Shown: positions 5,903 to 13,017 of the stretch, piece after piece | How positions within the stretch are numbered: position 1 is the first letter of the stretch | How the letters are laid out: each line of letters starts with the position of its first letter | NCBI GenBank assembly: GCA_040757355.1 | Contig: JBFLWY010000053.1 | Coordinates: 1 to 13,573 of the forward strand | DNA length: 13,573 nucleotides | From: DTYU01 sp040757355 | Lineage (GTDB): Bacteria > Bacillota > Desulfotomaculia > Desulfotomaculales > Ammonificaceae | Direction of reading: 5' to 3' | Made by a program: the position numbers and the translations under genes | The notes under the pieces: generated by a model | Told to the model about the DNA's origin: nothing | Seen by the model: the letters and a program-made list of their open reading frames with translations, nothing else | Databases searched by the model: none

Positions 5903-6544
5903 CTATCCCTCCCTCGAGATTTCGATCTCTTGACTTTCAAGCGCCTTCGTTTCCTCAGATGAAGCCACCGACTCCTCACCACGCAGTACCTTGCGGTAAT
6001 ACGCAGCATTGGAAATGAGACTCGCTTTCGCATCAGCAACGATGGTTTCCCATTCGTCTGAGTAGACTTCCCTTAACTTCTTCACCTCTTCACTAATAGA
6101 ATCAGGTAATGTCTTGGCTATAAATTCAGCCTCGATGGCTTTAGGGTTGCCCTGATGCTTTACGCAGTAAGCGTTTGCCAGCACACGGCGTGGATAAAGG
6201 TATTGGAAGACGCGCGCGTAGAGGCTGGTACGCAGGTGCTGTAGGTTCGGCTTACTGTTGAATAAAGGGGTATACTGTACCATCCACCGTCGTAATGCTT
6301 CCAGGTCAAGGTAATGCTCCTCTTTTCGGTAAGGCGCATCCCGCAGTACGCGGCTTTCCCACTCTTTAAAGCCCGCCTCTACGTTGCCATAACGTTGAAT
6401 ACTACCAAATAACAGGCGTGGGTATTTCTCGAACTCGGCTGGCTTTGCCCATAACTGAAGCGGTAACAGTCCTAAGCCGTCTAACGTACGGAATAACCGC
6501 GGACAAAATTCGTCCATTTCCTTATAGTTGATGCTTAGTGCCAC
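5903..6544 (-). CDS. Unrecognised 213-aa protein inside the I-D operon, possible small subunit
   Basis: I do not recognise this family. The protein is 213 residues, predicted mostly helical, with no catalytic motif I can see, no signal peptide and no membrane segment. Notable segments are FCPRLFRTLDGLGLLPLQLW (13-32), an aromatic and basic middle (YARVFQYLYPRRVLANAY, about 107-124) and an acidic C-terminus (last ~25 residues). A near-perfect ribosome site, AGGAGGTGA, lies 7 bases before its GTG (6542-6544), only one base after the cas10d stop, so it is a genuine operon member. Size, helical character and place between cas10d and csc2 suggest a dedicated Cas11-like small subunit. That is inference; an accessory or regulatory role is equally open. 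Confidence 0.85.
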   Translation of the reverse strand: MALSINYKEMDEFCPRLFRTLDGLGLLPLQLWAKPAEFEKYPRLLFGSIQRYGNVEAGFKEWESRVLRDAPYRKEEHYLDLEALRRWMVQYTPLFNSKPNLQHLRTSLYARVFQYLYPRRVLANAYCVKHQGNPKAIEAEFIAKTLPDSISEEVKKLREVYSDEWETIVADAKASLISNAAYYRKVLRGEESVASSEETKALESQEIEISREG

Positions 6545-6545
6545 G

Positions 6546-8693
6546 TTATCTCACCTCCTGAAATTTTGAGAGTTGCTGGATAAACCGCGCATACTCGGTC
6601 AAATCCTGTGCCTTCCAGTCGTCCCGGTAGCCCCCAGCCAGTCGCTTATAAGCGCCTTTGTTTTGCCCAAGAATCGCACTGTCGCGCATCACAGAAGCAA
6701 ATGTCCCCAGCGGATCCTGCAGCAGTTTTTCGGCAAGCATCACCTTACGTACAAAACCATCGCTACCACGTTGCCGGATCAGTTTCCACGCCAATTGCGT
6801 AACGACTTCGTACTCTTTTTGCGCTTTTTCCACACTAATTGGCTCATTGCGAACATAGAATATATCACGTTGGAAAGCATCGCGGGTTAATGTAGGAAGC
6901 GATTGGTAGTAGAACGGCCCATCGCATCCGCACAATTCGCGCAGGAAAGACAGCAGCGATATCACTGTCAGGCGGCTGTCGGAAAAACGGCGCTGGGCAA
7001 AGTCATGCTCCTTTGCATCACGTGGCGGGCGGATTTGCGGGAGTACAAAAAGAATCATCCGGTAACCACCCATACCCAGTCCCAAGACGTGTCGCTCGAC
7101 TCTGGTCTCGGAAAGCTGGATATTAACAAGCATATCCAGGGGTGGATTTTCTCCAGGAACAAGTGACTCTGACTCTCCCAAATCCTTCAGCCACGGACAG
7201 ACGTTGAAAATCTCACTCCCCGTTTCCTTCAATTTGAGTTGTGCTTCTTTAAGTTCCACCTCCTTCTGAGCAAGAACTTTTACCAAAGCCTGTCTTTTCC
7301 TATCGTCCTGCTCACGGTCGTGTTTAGTTTGCAGCTCACGAACTTGCTCTGCTACTTCTCGGCGTACGTACTCGGTATCCCGGTATTGTCGTACCAGACT
7401 CCAAATCAAATCAATCTGTTGTACTAAAAGGTTAACTTCTTCATCAGGATGCTTACCGTAGTGAAAAATCAGGTTATAATTCTTAGGGACCTGCGGTTGA
7501 CCGACGGCTTCAGAGCCAATAAGTTTAACTATTAAATAAGTGGATATCGCGCAGCGCAAGCATGCTTTTGGATCCTCTTCGTTCTTTTGCTTACCCGATT
7601 GGTTATGAAACCGGTGGGTGTCTTGACCCATCAAGATACTTTTGTCTTCGGTTTCTGCAGTTTTTACACCGCAAACGCGGCAACCGATATTAACTGCCGC
7701 TCCCCGAGAACTCAGCATCTGGTAGCCAAGTGATACGCCATCAAGAAGCTTGTTGATCAGCGTCCTGTTGTCATAGTTAAGAAATTTGCTGCGGATGTAA
7801 GGCATCCGCCAGTTTTCAGGATCTGATTCAACTTTCTCCCCGAGTTTCGTTACCACCTGCTTTAGTAATCTCCGCAATTGAATAGAAGAAAAAGTTCGTC
7901 CTTTACTCTGCATAAGCGAATCTTTGATGATCAGTTTGACGGCAGCAGCATCCTCCAGCTTAACGTCATCATCCAGGTTAAACGCTTGCCGGAAGTCGTT
8001 TACATCAACTACACCATACTGTAGCAGTAACCGTGCAAGAAATAGGTAGGGACTTTGCATTTCCGCTCCATCACGGCAGTAAAAGAAAGATAGGTTAGCC
8101 ATAATGGAGGTAGGGTTGCGATCCATAGGGCTATTCTCAATCTTACGAAGTAACGATTCGCGCACCGTTTTTTCCAGTCGTGCTTCAAAATTCCCAGGCA
8201 TTATAAACACCGGGAAAGGCTCAACGTTTGCTTTTTCGAAAGCGAGCATGGTTTCCAATGAACCGTAAATCCCGCGTGCCTCATCCTGCTTGTCAAAGAA
8301 CAGGCCGGGCAAACTATACTCGACCTCAATGCGAAATACTTCCGCCAACTGTGCTACGTCGGACGTGGTACGTACTAAGAAGTAGTAATTTTCTAAATCA
8401 TTTGCCACCAGTTCAGCTTTCCCCAACTTACCAAGGGTAACGGCACGGGCGAAAGCCTTGCTTAAAAAATCGTTAAATAAGATGTTCCCGAGAAAGACTT
8501 CTTCGCGCTGGACGACGGGTGAAAAGAAACGTATGAATAACAGTTTTTCACCATTCGGCAATGGTTTTTCCCAGTAAGCAACTTGGTTTAGGATGCTCTC
8601 GGCAACCTGCTTTGGCGTGACTACATCCTGAACTCCCAACTTGCTAATCACATCTTCAGCTTGCTGTCGAATAAGGTTCGTAAGATTCTCCAT
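6546..8693 (-). CDS. cas10d: Cas10d (Csc3) large subunit lacking the HD domain
   Basis: A 715-residue protein placed between the HD gene and csc2, where I-D loci carry cas10d. A zinc-ribbon-like pair, C338-x2-C341 (GCRVCG) and C378-x2-C381 (ACLRCA), marks the middle of the Cas10/Csc3 fold. A charged coiled-coil segment follows (about 440-490), then a second palm-like region with RMILFVLPQIRPPR (545-558) and SLLSFLREL. No GGDD polymerase motif is visible, as expected for Cas10d. Canonical Cas10d is about 900-1100 residues with an N-terminal HD domain; here that domain is encoded separately upstream, and the two together add to about 970 residues. The start ATG (8691-8693) shares one base with the HD gene's stop. 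Confidence 0.85.
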   Translation of the reverse strand: MENLTNLIRQQAEDVISKLGVQDVVTPKQVAESILNQVAYWEKPLPNGEKLLFIRFFSPVVQREEVFLGNILFNDFLSKAFARAVTLGKLGKAELVANDLENYYFLVRTTSDVAQLAEVFRIEVEYSLPGLFFDKQDEARGIYGSLETMLAFEKANVEPFPVFIMPGNFEARLEKTVRESLLRKIENSPMDRNPTSIMANLSFFYCRDGAEMQSPYLFLARLLLQYGVVDVNDFRQAFNLDDDVKLEDAAAVKLIIKDSLMQSKGRTFSSIQLRRLLKQVVTKLGEKVESDPENWRMPYIRSKFLNYDNRTLINKLLDGVSLGYQMLSSRGAAVNIGCRVCGVKTAETEDKSILMGQDTHRFHNQSGKQKNEEDPKACLRCAISTYLIVKLIGSEAVGQPQVPKNYNLIFHYGKHPDEEVNLLVQQIDLIWSLVRQYRDTEYVRREVAEQVRELQTKHDREQDDRKRQALVKVLAQKEVELKEAQLKLKETGSEIFNVCPWLKDLGESESLVPGENPPLDMLVNIQLSETRVERHVLGLGMGGYRMILFVLPQIRPPRDAKEHDFAQRRFSDSRLTVISLLSFLRELCGCDGPFYYQSLPTLTRDAFQRDIFYVRNEPISVEKAQKEYEVVTQLAWKLIRQRGSDGFVRKVMLAEKLLQDPLGTFASVMRDSAILGQNKGAYKRLAGGYRDDWKAQDLTEYARFIQQLSKFQEVR

Positions 8694-9460
8694 CAGGCCA
8701 ACCCCCCCGCCAGTAAAATAAGTAAATCACGCAGCCCATGGGTACGCAGCTCGTATTGCTTCAGACTTTTTTCAACAATCTCTGGTGCTCCTTCCCGGAG
8801 TAGCACTTCAATCAAGTCCCTCAGCGACCGGGCATTGTCAATTATCTCCCCGGCGTTCGGGATTCCTTGCTCGTAGCAAAACGAACTGAGCAAGTCAGCA
8901 ATAATAACCAGCCCTCCAAGCGGGTGGTATTTAAATAATAAGTCGGCCAGTGTAACACGTCGCTTTTCACCATAATTGAACACCGTCCACTCCCGGCGAA
9001 TACGCAGGAGAATTTCTCCGTTGCGTTGCTCGAAGGACAGGTAAAATAACCCGTGATGTGTTATCGCAAACGCTAACGCATCTTCAAGGTGAACCCCTTC
9101 TGTAAACCCATAATTGAGCGTATCTTCTAAGTGCACTATCACTTCCTTTTCCGCATCCCGAACTAACTGTTCAAAGTTTAATGTGCTCGCCTCGTGTTTC
9201 ACCCGCCTGGGAGGCAACCGCTCGCCGTCACGGGCGGCTCGCAACATTGCCTGAAAGTCAGGGTCGAGTTTCCCGATATCGTGAATAAACGTCGCGAATA
9301 GCAACTGGTCGCGTTTTTGGTTTGGATAGTTAGCAGGAACGAACCGGTTATTAGTCAAAATTTTGTGCGCAATTTTCACACAATCCATCGTATGGTCATA
9401 CAGCGTCTCGCCGCCGTGCGAAGACTTGCCAAGGTTGTTTTTAAATTCGGCTACTAACAT
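8693..9460 (-). CDS. cas3'': Stand-alone HD nuclease of the type I-D system
   Basis: I start at ATG 9458-9460 (255 residues), with AAGGA upstream; a TTG at 9487 would add nine residues. HD-superfamily metal ligands are complete: H23 (LYDHTMD), H60-D61 in FIHDIGKLD (58-66), H89 (KHEAST), H135-H136 (THHGLFYLS) and D189 (IIADLLSSF). This is the single-strand DNA nuclease that cuts target DNA once the Cas3' helicase unwinds it. In most I-D loci it is the N-terminus of Cas10d; here it is its own gene, overlapping the helicase gene by 20 bases and touching cas10d. It may act as a Cas3''-type protein or reassemble with Cas10d. Confidence 0.88.
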   Translation of the reverse strand: MLVAEFKNNLGKSSHGGETLYDHTMDCVKIAHKILTNNRFVPANYPNQKRDQLLFATFIHDIGKLDPDFQAMLRAARDGERLPPRRVKHEASTLNFEQLVRDAEKEVIVHLEDTLNYGFTEGVHLEDALAFAITHHGLFYLSFEQRNGEILLRIRREWTVFNYGEKRRVTLADLLFKYHPLGGLVIIADLLSSFCYEQGIPNAGEIIDNARSLRDLIEVLLREGAPEIVEKSLKQYELRTHGLRDLLILLAGGLA

Positions 9461-12176
9461 AGTCCACCAGTTCCTTGTAGGCAGCAAAGCATGCCCCCGT
9501 CATATTTTCGAGAATTACCATGGCCTTTGCCCATTCGAACCGCAGCCCGTCCCAGTCATAGTACAACTCCTCCCAATCGGCAACCTTTGGGCCTTCCAAC
9601 AATCTGCGCGTTTCCTCAGCGTCCTTCCAACCCCACAGCACAAGGTACGTCTGGTTAGGGATGAATAAAGGATTTTGCTCTCTATCGCGGACGGGTTCGG
9701 GATGCGGCGTCTCCCGGTCAACCCGCCACAAGTAAACGTCGCCGTGCAATAGTAGAAAGTTCCCCTGATGCCACTTGTTCCATCCGCCAATTTGCCTGAA
9801 ATAAGCGTTCATCTTGCTAAGATACGCTGCGCCCGCACCTGGGCTTGACCAAATATGAAACTTCTCCTCTGCCAAGATGAACAGGTGCCGGCTTACTTTT
9901 AACGACTCCTCTAAACCAACAATTACGTCGAACTTCGCCGGCTGAAAAATCAAGCTTGTAAACCATGTCCACGCCCGCGCGACTTCGAATGGCGAATCGG
10001 CCGGACGCAGGTCTTGATCATCCTCTACGTAACGCAGCAGGTAAAATGGGTCCTTGGTAACCCCGTCCCGCAAGGTGACTTGTGGCATTGTGCTGCGCAA
10101 GCCAAAACCCAATTGTATGTCGGCCGCGCGTAGTTGATCGGCAATTGGTTTCGCAGCTTTAAGATCGGGAGCAACATTTAATTGTTCGCCGATGCGTCCC
10201 AGTTGCTCATTGACAAGGTACTGACTGGCGTCGAGGAGCTGTGAAACCACGGCGTAATTGCGCCGAGGAAAAACTTCGGTAATTCGGGCAGAGAAGTCTT
10301 CACGATTTATCCTTGCATTGTTAAGTTCGCCAAGGGCAGCGTAAACATCGCCACTTACGAAAACGATAACCTTACTATTGCTTCCATGCCGTCCTACACG
10401 TCCGAAGCGCTGCAGGAATGAGCTGCCTCCGCACTCTTCAGTGATAAGAGTATCCGCTTGAAAATCCACCCCGACCTCCACAGCGGCTGTAGAAATGAGA
10501 ACTGCCTGATCGAGATCGGAGAAAACGTCAATCAGTCCTTCGCGTGCATGTCTGGCCATGCTGCCTGAATAGACGATAACAGGTACGCCGGTCCCTTTCC
10601 ACAAGCCGATATGCCGACAGTCTATGTCCAACTCACCGGATTCTATACCGGACCTAACCACCTCTCGCAGCTTGGCTGCCTTATCTTTCCCCACCGCCCA
10701 ATCTAACCAGCGTAGGTAGATAGGACGATGGCTCAGGCTTCGTGCCGGGAGTTCTGCCGGGTCAGCAGGCATCTGGAAAGAAAGCCGTTTAGTCAGTAAC
10801 GACGCCAACTCTCTGTCGAGGCCGGAGTTAACAAAAGCATCCGTCAGTTCAATAAACTCCCTTGCTTTACAGGAAATAGGATCGTCGGCGGTCTCACCCA
10901 ACTTTTCGATTGTGTTCGTAAGCCATTCATCTACGATAGTTTGTTGCTTCTCCATTTCTGCTGTACCTTCCAAGCGTTTACGTAAAACAGCAATAATTCT
11001 ACAAAGTAGCGGCCGATTGTTTAAAAGCGACTCCCACGTTTCCGTTGGTTGCTGAGTTCGTTCCCACAACGCGCGCTTGATGCGCCAGCATTGTCGCTCC
11101 AGTATTTCCGTCGTGTACCTTATAACATCTTCTAACGACAGAGAGAGTACCGTCCCATCCGGAACATCGGCGAGAACGACATCCTCTTTACGGAACAAAC
11201 GCCGATTCAATTCGTCAACCAGTTCTTTCTCAATACCCGTTTTCTCCAACCATTTGTTTAGTGTCCCTAATGCTACCTTGCCGAATTTCAAGCGGTGTTG
11301 GTCGGGAATTGCAGACGCCTTACTTACCTTGTATTTCTCAAATAACTGGTGTGCCATCCGGGCAGAGTTGCATACGATGAGCACCTTGCGCTGTCCTGCA
11401 ACAAGAATCTCGTTAACCGCACCCACAATCTGCTCAGCGCGGTCAAAACGTCCGCTGGCCCGAAATTCTATTTGGACGTCAGAACACTTGGAACGCCCGA
11501 AAATAGGGGTTGCGCCGTTAAGCAGCCTCAGTTCCTCGGTTGGCGTAGCGGTAAGTACGTGTAACTTCGGTGTCTTGGCCAGATAAGATGCAAGGGTCTT
11601 TATGCGTTGCCACAAGTGTCTGAAATTTTGCAACATCAGCCCGTTGAACAAGTGCGCCTCGTCAAGAACAAATTCATCCACCAGAGCTAAGCCGTAAATA
11701 AGCAGGCCGCTGTACTTCACATTCTTACGGAAAAACCAGTAGACCTCGTCAGGGGTTGCCAGAATCACCGGCTTATTAAGAGAAGCTATTAGTTCTGTTC
11801 GGGACATTCCGCCTTGGAGTTGGCCCACCTCCAGCCTGGTAAGGCGGGCCAATTCATCCATCACTCTTCGCTGGTCCTCCATCAAAGCAACGGTGGGATA
11901 CATAAAGAGCGCCTTACGAATGCGCCCCGCAGCCAATTTATAGAAGATGGGTACGGCGATAGCCAGGGTCTTCCCGGCCGCTGTTCCGGCTACCAAGAAT
12001 GCTTCTTTATCTTGCATTAGTAAATCGAATACTTCAGCCTGGTGCCGGAACAAAGGATAATGCCGCCCTTCTTTGGCTTGAGTGTAAGACTGAAAAAGCT
12101 CGACCAGCGGGAGTAGCGTTCCGTCAAGTTCCACTTGTTCTGGAGGTTGATTTGTAACTGTAAAAGATACGGGCAT
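9441..12176 (-). CDS. cas3': Cas3' helicase of the type I-D CRISPR system (no HD domain)
   Basis: A superfamily 2 helicase. I start at ATG 12174-12176 (911 residues) because CGGGGGT lies upstream; a TTG at 12209 would add 11 residues. Motifs in order are Q-like FRHQAEVF (43-50), Walker A AGTAAGKT (63-70), Ia YPTVALMEDQ (93-102), DEAH (172-175), LTATP (208-212), IV VLIVCNSARMA (265-275), V LISTAAVEVGVDF (560-572) and VI QRFGRVGRHG (589-598). Unusually, about 285 residues separate motifs IV and V. There is no HD motif, as in I-D Cas3 proteins; the nuclease is the next gene. It is recruited to the effector-bound target and unwinds DNA by ATP hydrolysis. First gene of the operon. Confidence 0.92.
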   Translation of the reverse strand: MPVSFTVTNQPPEQVELDGTLLPLVELFQSYTQAKEGRHYPLFRHQAEVFDLLMQDKEAFLVAGTAAGKTLAIAVPIFYKLAAGRIRKALFMYPTVALMEDQRRVMDELARLTRLEVGQLQGGMSRTELIASLNKPVILATPDEVYWFFRKNVKYSGLLIYGLALVDEFVLDEAHLFNGLMLQNFRHLWQRIKTLASYLAKTPKLHVLTATPTEELRLLNGATPIFGRSKCSDVQIEFRASGRFDRAEQIVGAVNEILVAGQRKVLIVCNSARMAHQLFEKYKVSKASAIPDQHRLKFGKVALGTLNKWLEKTGIEKELVDELNRRLFRKEDVVLADVPDGTVLSLSLEDVIRYTTEILERQCWRIKRALWERTQQPTETWESLLNNRPLLCRIIAVLRKRLEGTAEMEKQQTIVDEWLTNTIEKLGETADDPISCKAREFIELTDAFVNSGLDRELASLLTKRLSFQMPADPAELPARSLSHRPIYLRWLDWAVGKDKAAKLREVVRSGIESGELDIDCRHIGLWKGTGVPVIVYSGSMARHAREGLIDVFSDLDQAVLISTAAVEVGVDFQADTLITEECGGSSFLQRFGRVGRHGSNSKVIVFVSGDVYAALGELNNARINREDFSARITEVFPRRNYAVVSQLLDASQYLVNEQLGRIGEQLNVAPDLKAAKPIADQLRAADIQLGFGLRSTMPQVTLRDGVTKDPFYLLRYVEDDQDLRPADSPFEVARAWTWFTSLIFQPAKFDVIVGLEESLKVSRHLFILAEEKFHIWSSPGAGAAYLSKMNAYFRQIGGWNKWHQGNFLLLHGDVYLWRVDRETPHPEPVRDREQNPLFIPNQTYLVLWGWKDAEETRRLLEGPKVADWEELYYDWDGLRFEWAKAMVILENMTGACFAAYKELVDYVSSRI

Positions 12177-12267
12177 CCAAAATACCCCCGAGTTATTGCC
12201 TGGTTGCAAATACCCGTAGAAACTAACCTTTACGTTTTACAATGAGTAGTAGCATACCAATTAGTAA

Positions 12268-12296
12268 CCTATAGCGAAAAGTACATCCGGCAACAA
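12268..12296 (-). promoter_or_regulatory. Candidate promoter of the cas operon
   Basis: On the minus strand TTGTTG (12296-12291) and TATAGG (12273-12268) are 17 bases apart, about 90 bases upstream of the cas3' ATG. Matches to consensus are partial, so this is tentative. Confidence 0.28.
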
Positions 12297-12342
12297 CTGC
12301 TAACAAGCTCACTTACGGCAAAACCCCCTTTTTAAATCTCTT
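12297..12342 (+). repeat. Direct repeat block, copy 1 (partner at 12476-12513)
   Basis: This block begins CTGCTAACAA and ends CCTTTTTAAATCTCTT. The partner begins with the same ten bases and ends CCTTTTTAAATATCTT (15 of 16 match). The middles differ in sequence and length (20 against 12 bases). The partner overlaps the first CRISPR-repeat-like segment, so copy 1 may be a further decayed relative or a duplicated leader piece. Confidence 0.55.
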
Positions 12343-12470
12343 AATAAACGGTATTCGGCAATTTGTCGAAATAGACATGAATAAATGATGTAGTGGCTTC
12401 ATAAAAATGTGTTTAGCAACGAGGGGGCCGACCTTAGGTATGTTCTCTTCCCGAATAGGCACAAAGCCAC

Positions 12471-12546
12471 TTGCCCTGCTAACAAAGGGACTGAAATCCT
12501 TTTTAAATATCTTGTGATTCAAATCGCCCCGATGACAAGGGGACTG
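12471..12546 (+). CRISPR. Two degenerate CRISPR-repeat-like segments (possible vestige of a type I-D array)
   Basis: Segment 1 (12471-12493) and segment 2 (12524-12546) align at 18 of 23 positions. Each has a short C-run/G-run hairpin (CCC..GGG and CCCC..GGGG) followed by GGGACTG. Segment 1 continues as ACAAAGGGACTGAAAT (12482-12497). From memory, the type I-D CRISPR1 repeat of Synechocystis 6803 also ends in a CCC..GGG hairpin plus GGGACTGAAAC, whose last eight bases are the crRNA handle. The 53-base period is shorter than a normal repeat-plus-spacer, and only two units are seen, so if this is an array it is decayed and non-functional. Confidence 0.3.
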
Positions 12547-12640
12547 TGGTGGGCAGGGGCCTATTCTACTGCTGTAGCGGGCACAGCCCACCATACTTTT
12601 TCTAATCTTCGACCTCCAAAACGGCGGGCGCAGCCCACCC
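12547..12640. repeat. REP-like palindromic intergenic element
   Basis: TGGTGGGC (12547-12554) and GCCCACCA (12586-12593) are perfect inverted arms. CGGGCACAGCCCACC (12578-12592) recurs as CGGGCGCAGCCCACC (12625-12639), and each copy contains a mini-hairpin GGGC-N3-GCCC. Such GC-rich dispersed palindromes are typical of REP or small MITE-like repeats; dispersal in this genome cannot be judged from one window. Its left arm starts at the base after the second CRISPR-repeat-like segment ends. Confidence 0.55.
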
Positions 12641-12666
12641 TAACGCTGTGGTGATAACAGCCCGAC

Positions 12667-12954
12667 CTACCGCTCTTTTTGCACCGGTTCTATATCCAGG
12701 TCGTTCAGCCGCTCCCGGATCCACTCGGACATTGCGGCTGATTTGTAGTCGAACCAGCGGTCGCGTTCTTGCGGGTAGCCGGCGAGGACGCGCTTGAAGC
12801 AGCCGAAGGCGCCCCTGCCGTCTAAAGCAATTTCTAACTTTTCCTGCAACCGCCGGTCGGAAACGGTTTCGGCAAACTCAACCATCAGTTCGTAGACCTC
12901 ATACGGCTGGATACTGGGAATGGGTTCGTACCGGCGGCTTCCGCATAAATACAC
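12667..12954 (-). pseudogene. UPF0158-family gene, N-terminally truncated
   Basis: The 95-codon frame carries the C-terminal two thirds of a UPF0158 protein: YEPIPSIQPYEVYELMVEF (about residues 9-27), a conserved helix LQEKLEIALDGRGAFGCFK (37-55) and YPQERDRWFDYKS. Function of the family is unknown. Members are usually about 130-150 residues with an additional N-terminal part that is absent here. The only start is GTG at 12952-12954 with a poor ribosome site, and an in-frame TAG lies about 25 bases upstream. The break falls next to the heptamer tandem repeat at 12971-13012. I read it as a 5'-truncated gene, although a short functional variant cannot be excluded. Confidence 0.65.
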
Positions 12955-12970
12955 ACCCCGCCCTGAAAAT

Positions 12971-13012
12971 ACGTTCTACGTTTTACGTTCGGCGTTCGAC
13001 GTTCGTCGTTAG
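12971..13012. repeat. Heptamer tandem repeat, six units
   Basis: Six consecutive 7-base units with consensus ACGTTCG: ACGTTCT, ACGTTTT, ACGTTCG, GCGTTCG, ACGTTCG, TCGTTAG. The CGTT core is kept in every unit. It lies directly upstream of the truncated UPF0158 gene. Its role is unknown. Confidence 0.85.
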
Positions 13013-13017
13013 GAGGC

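Larger units (their letters stand above)
12177..12666. other. Gene-free region upstream of the cas operon
   Basis: No convincing gene here. A 93-codon minus-strand frame exists at 12313-12594, but it runs across the repeat-like sequences and shows no family similarity I can name. The region holds a candidate cas promoter (12268-12296), a duplicated short block (12297-12342 and 12476-12513), two degenerate CRISPR-repeat-like segments (12471-12497 and 12524-12546) and a REP-like palindromic element (12547-12640). Each is listed separately. Confidence 0.6.

Noticed and set aside
11077..11586. A 169-codon plus-strand frame opposite cas3'
   Set aside because: Antisense shadow of the helicase gene. 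The composition is serine- and arginine-rich, as expected for such frames, and no ribosome site precedes it.
12313..12594. A 93-codon minus-strand frame upstream of cas3'
   Set aside because: It spans the CRISPR-like segments and part of the REP-like element, shows no recognisable family, and has no good ribosome site.
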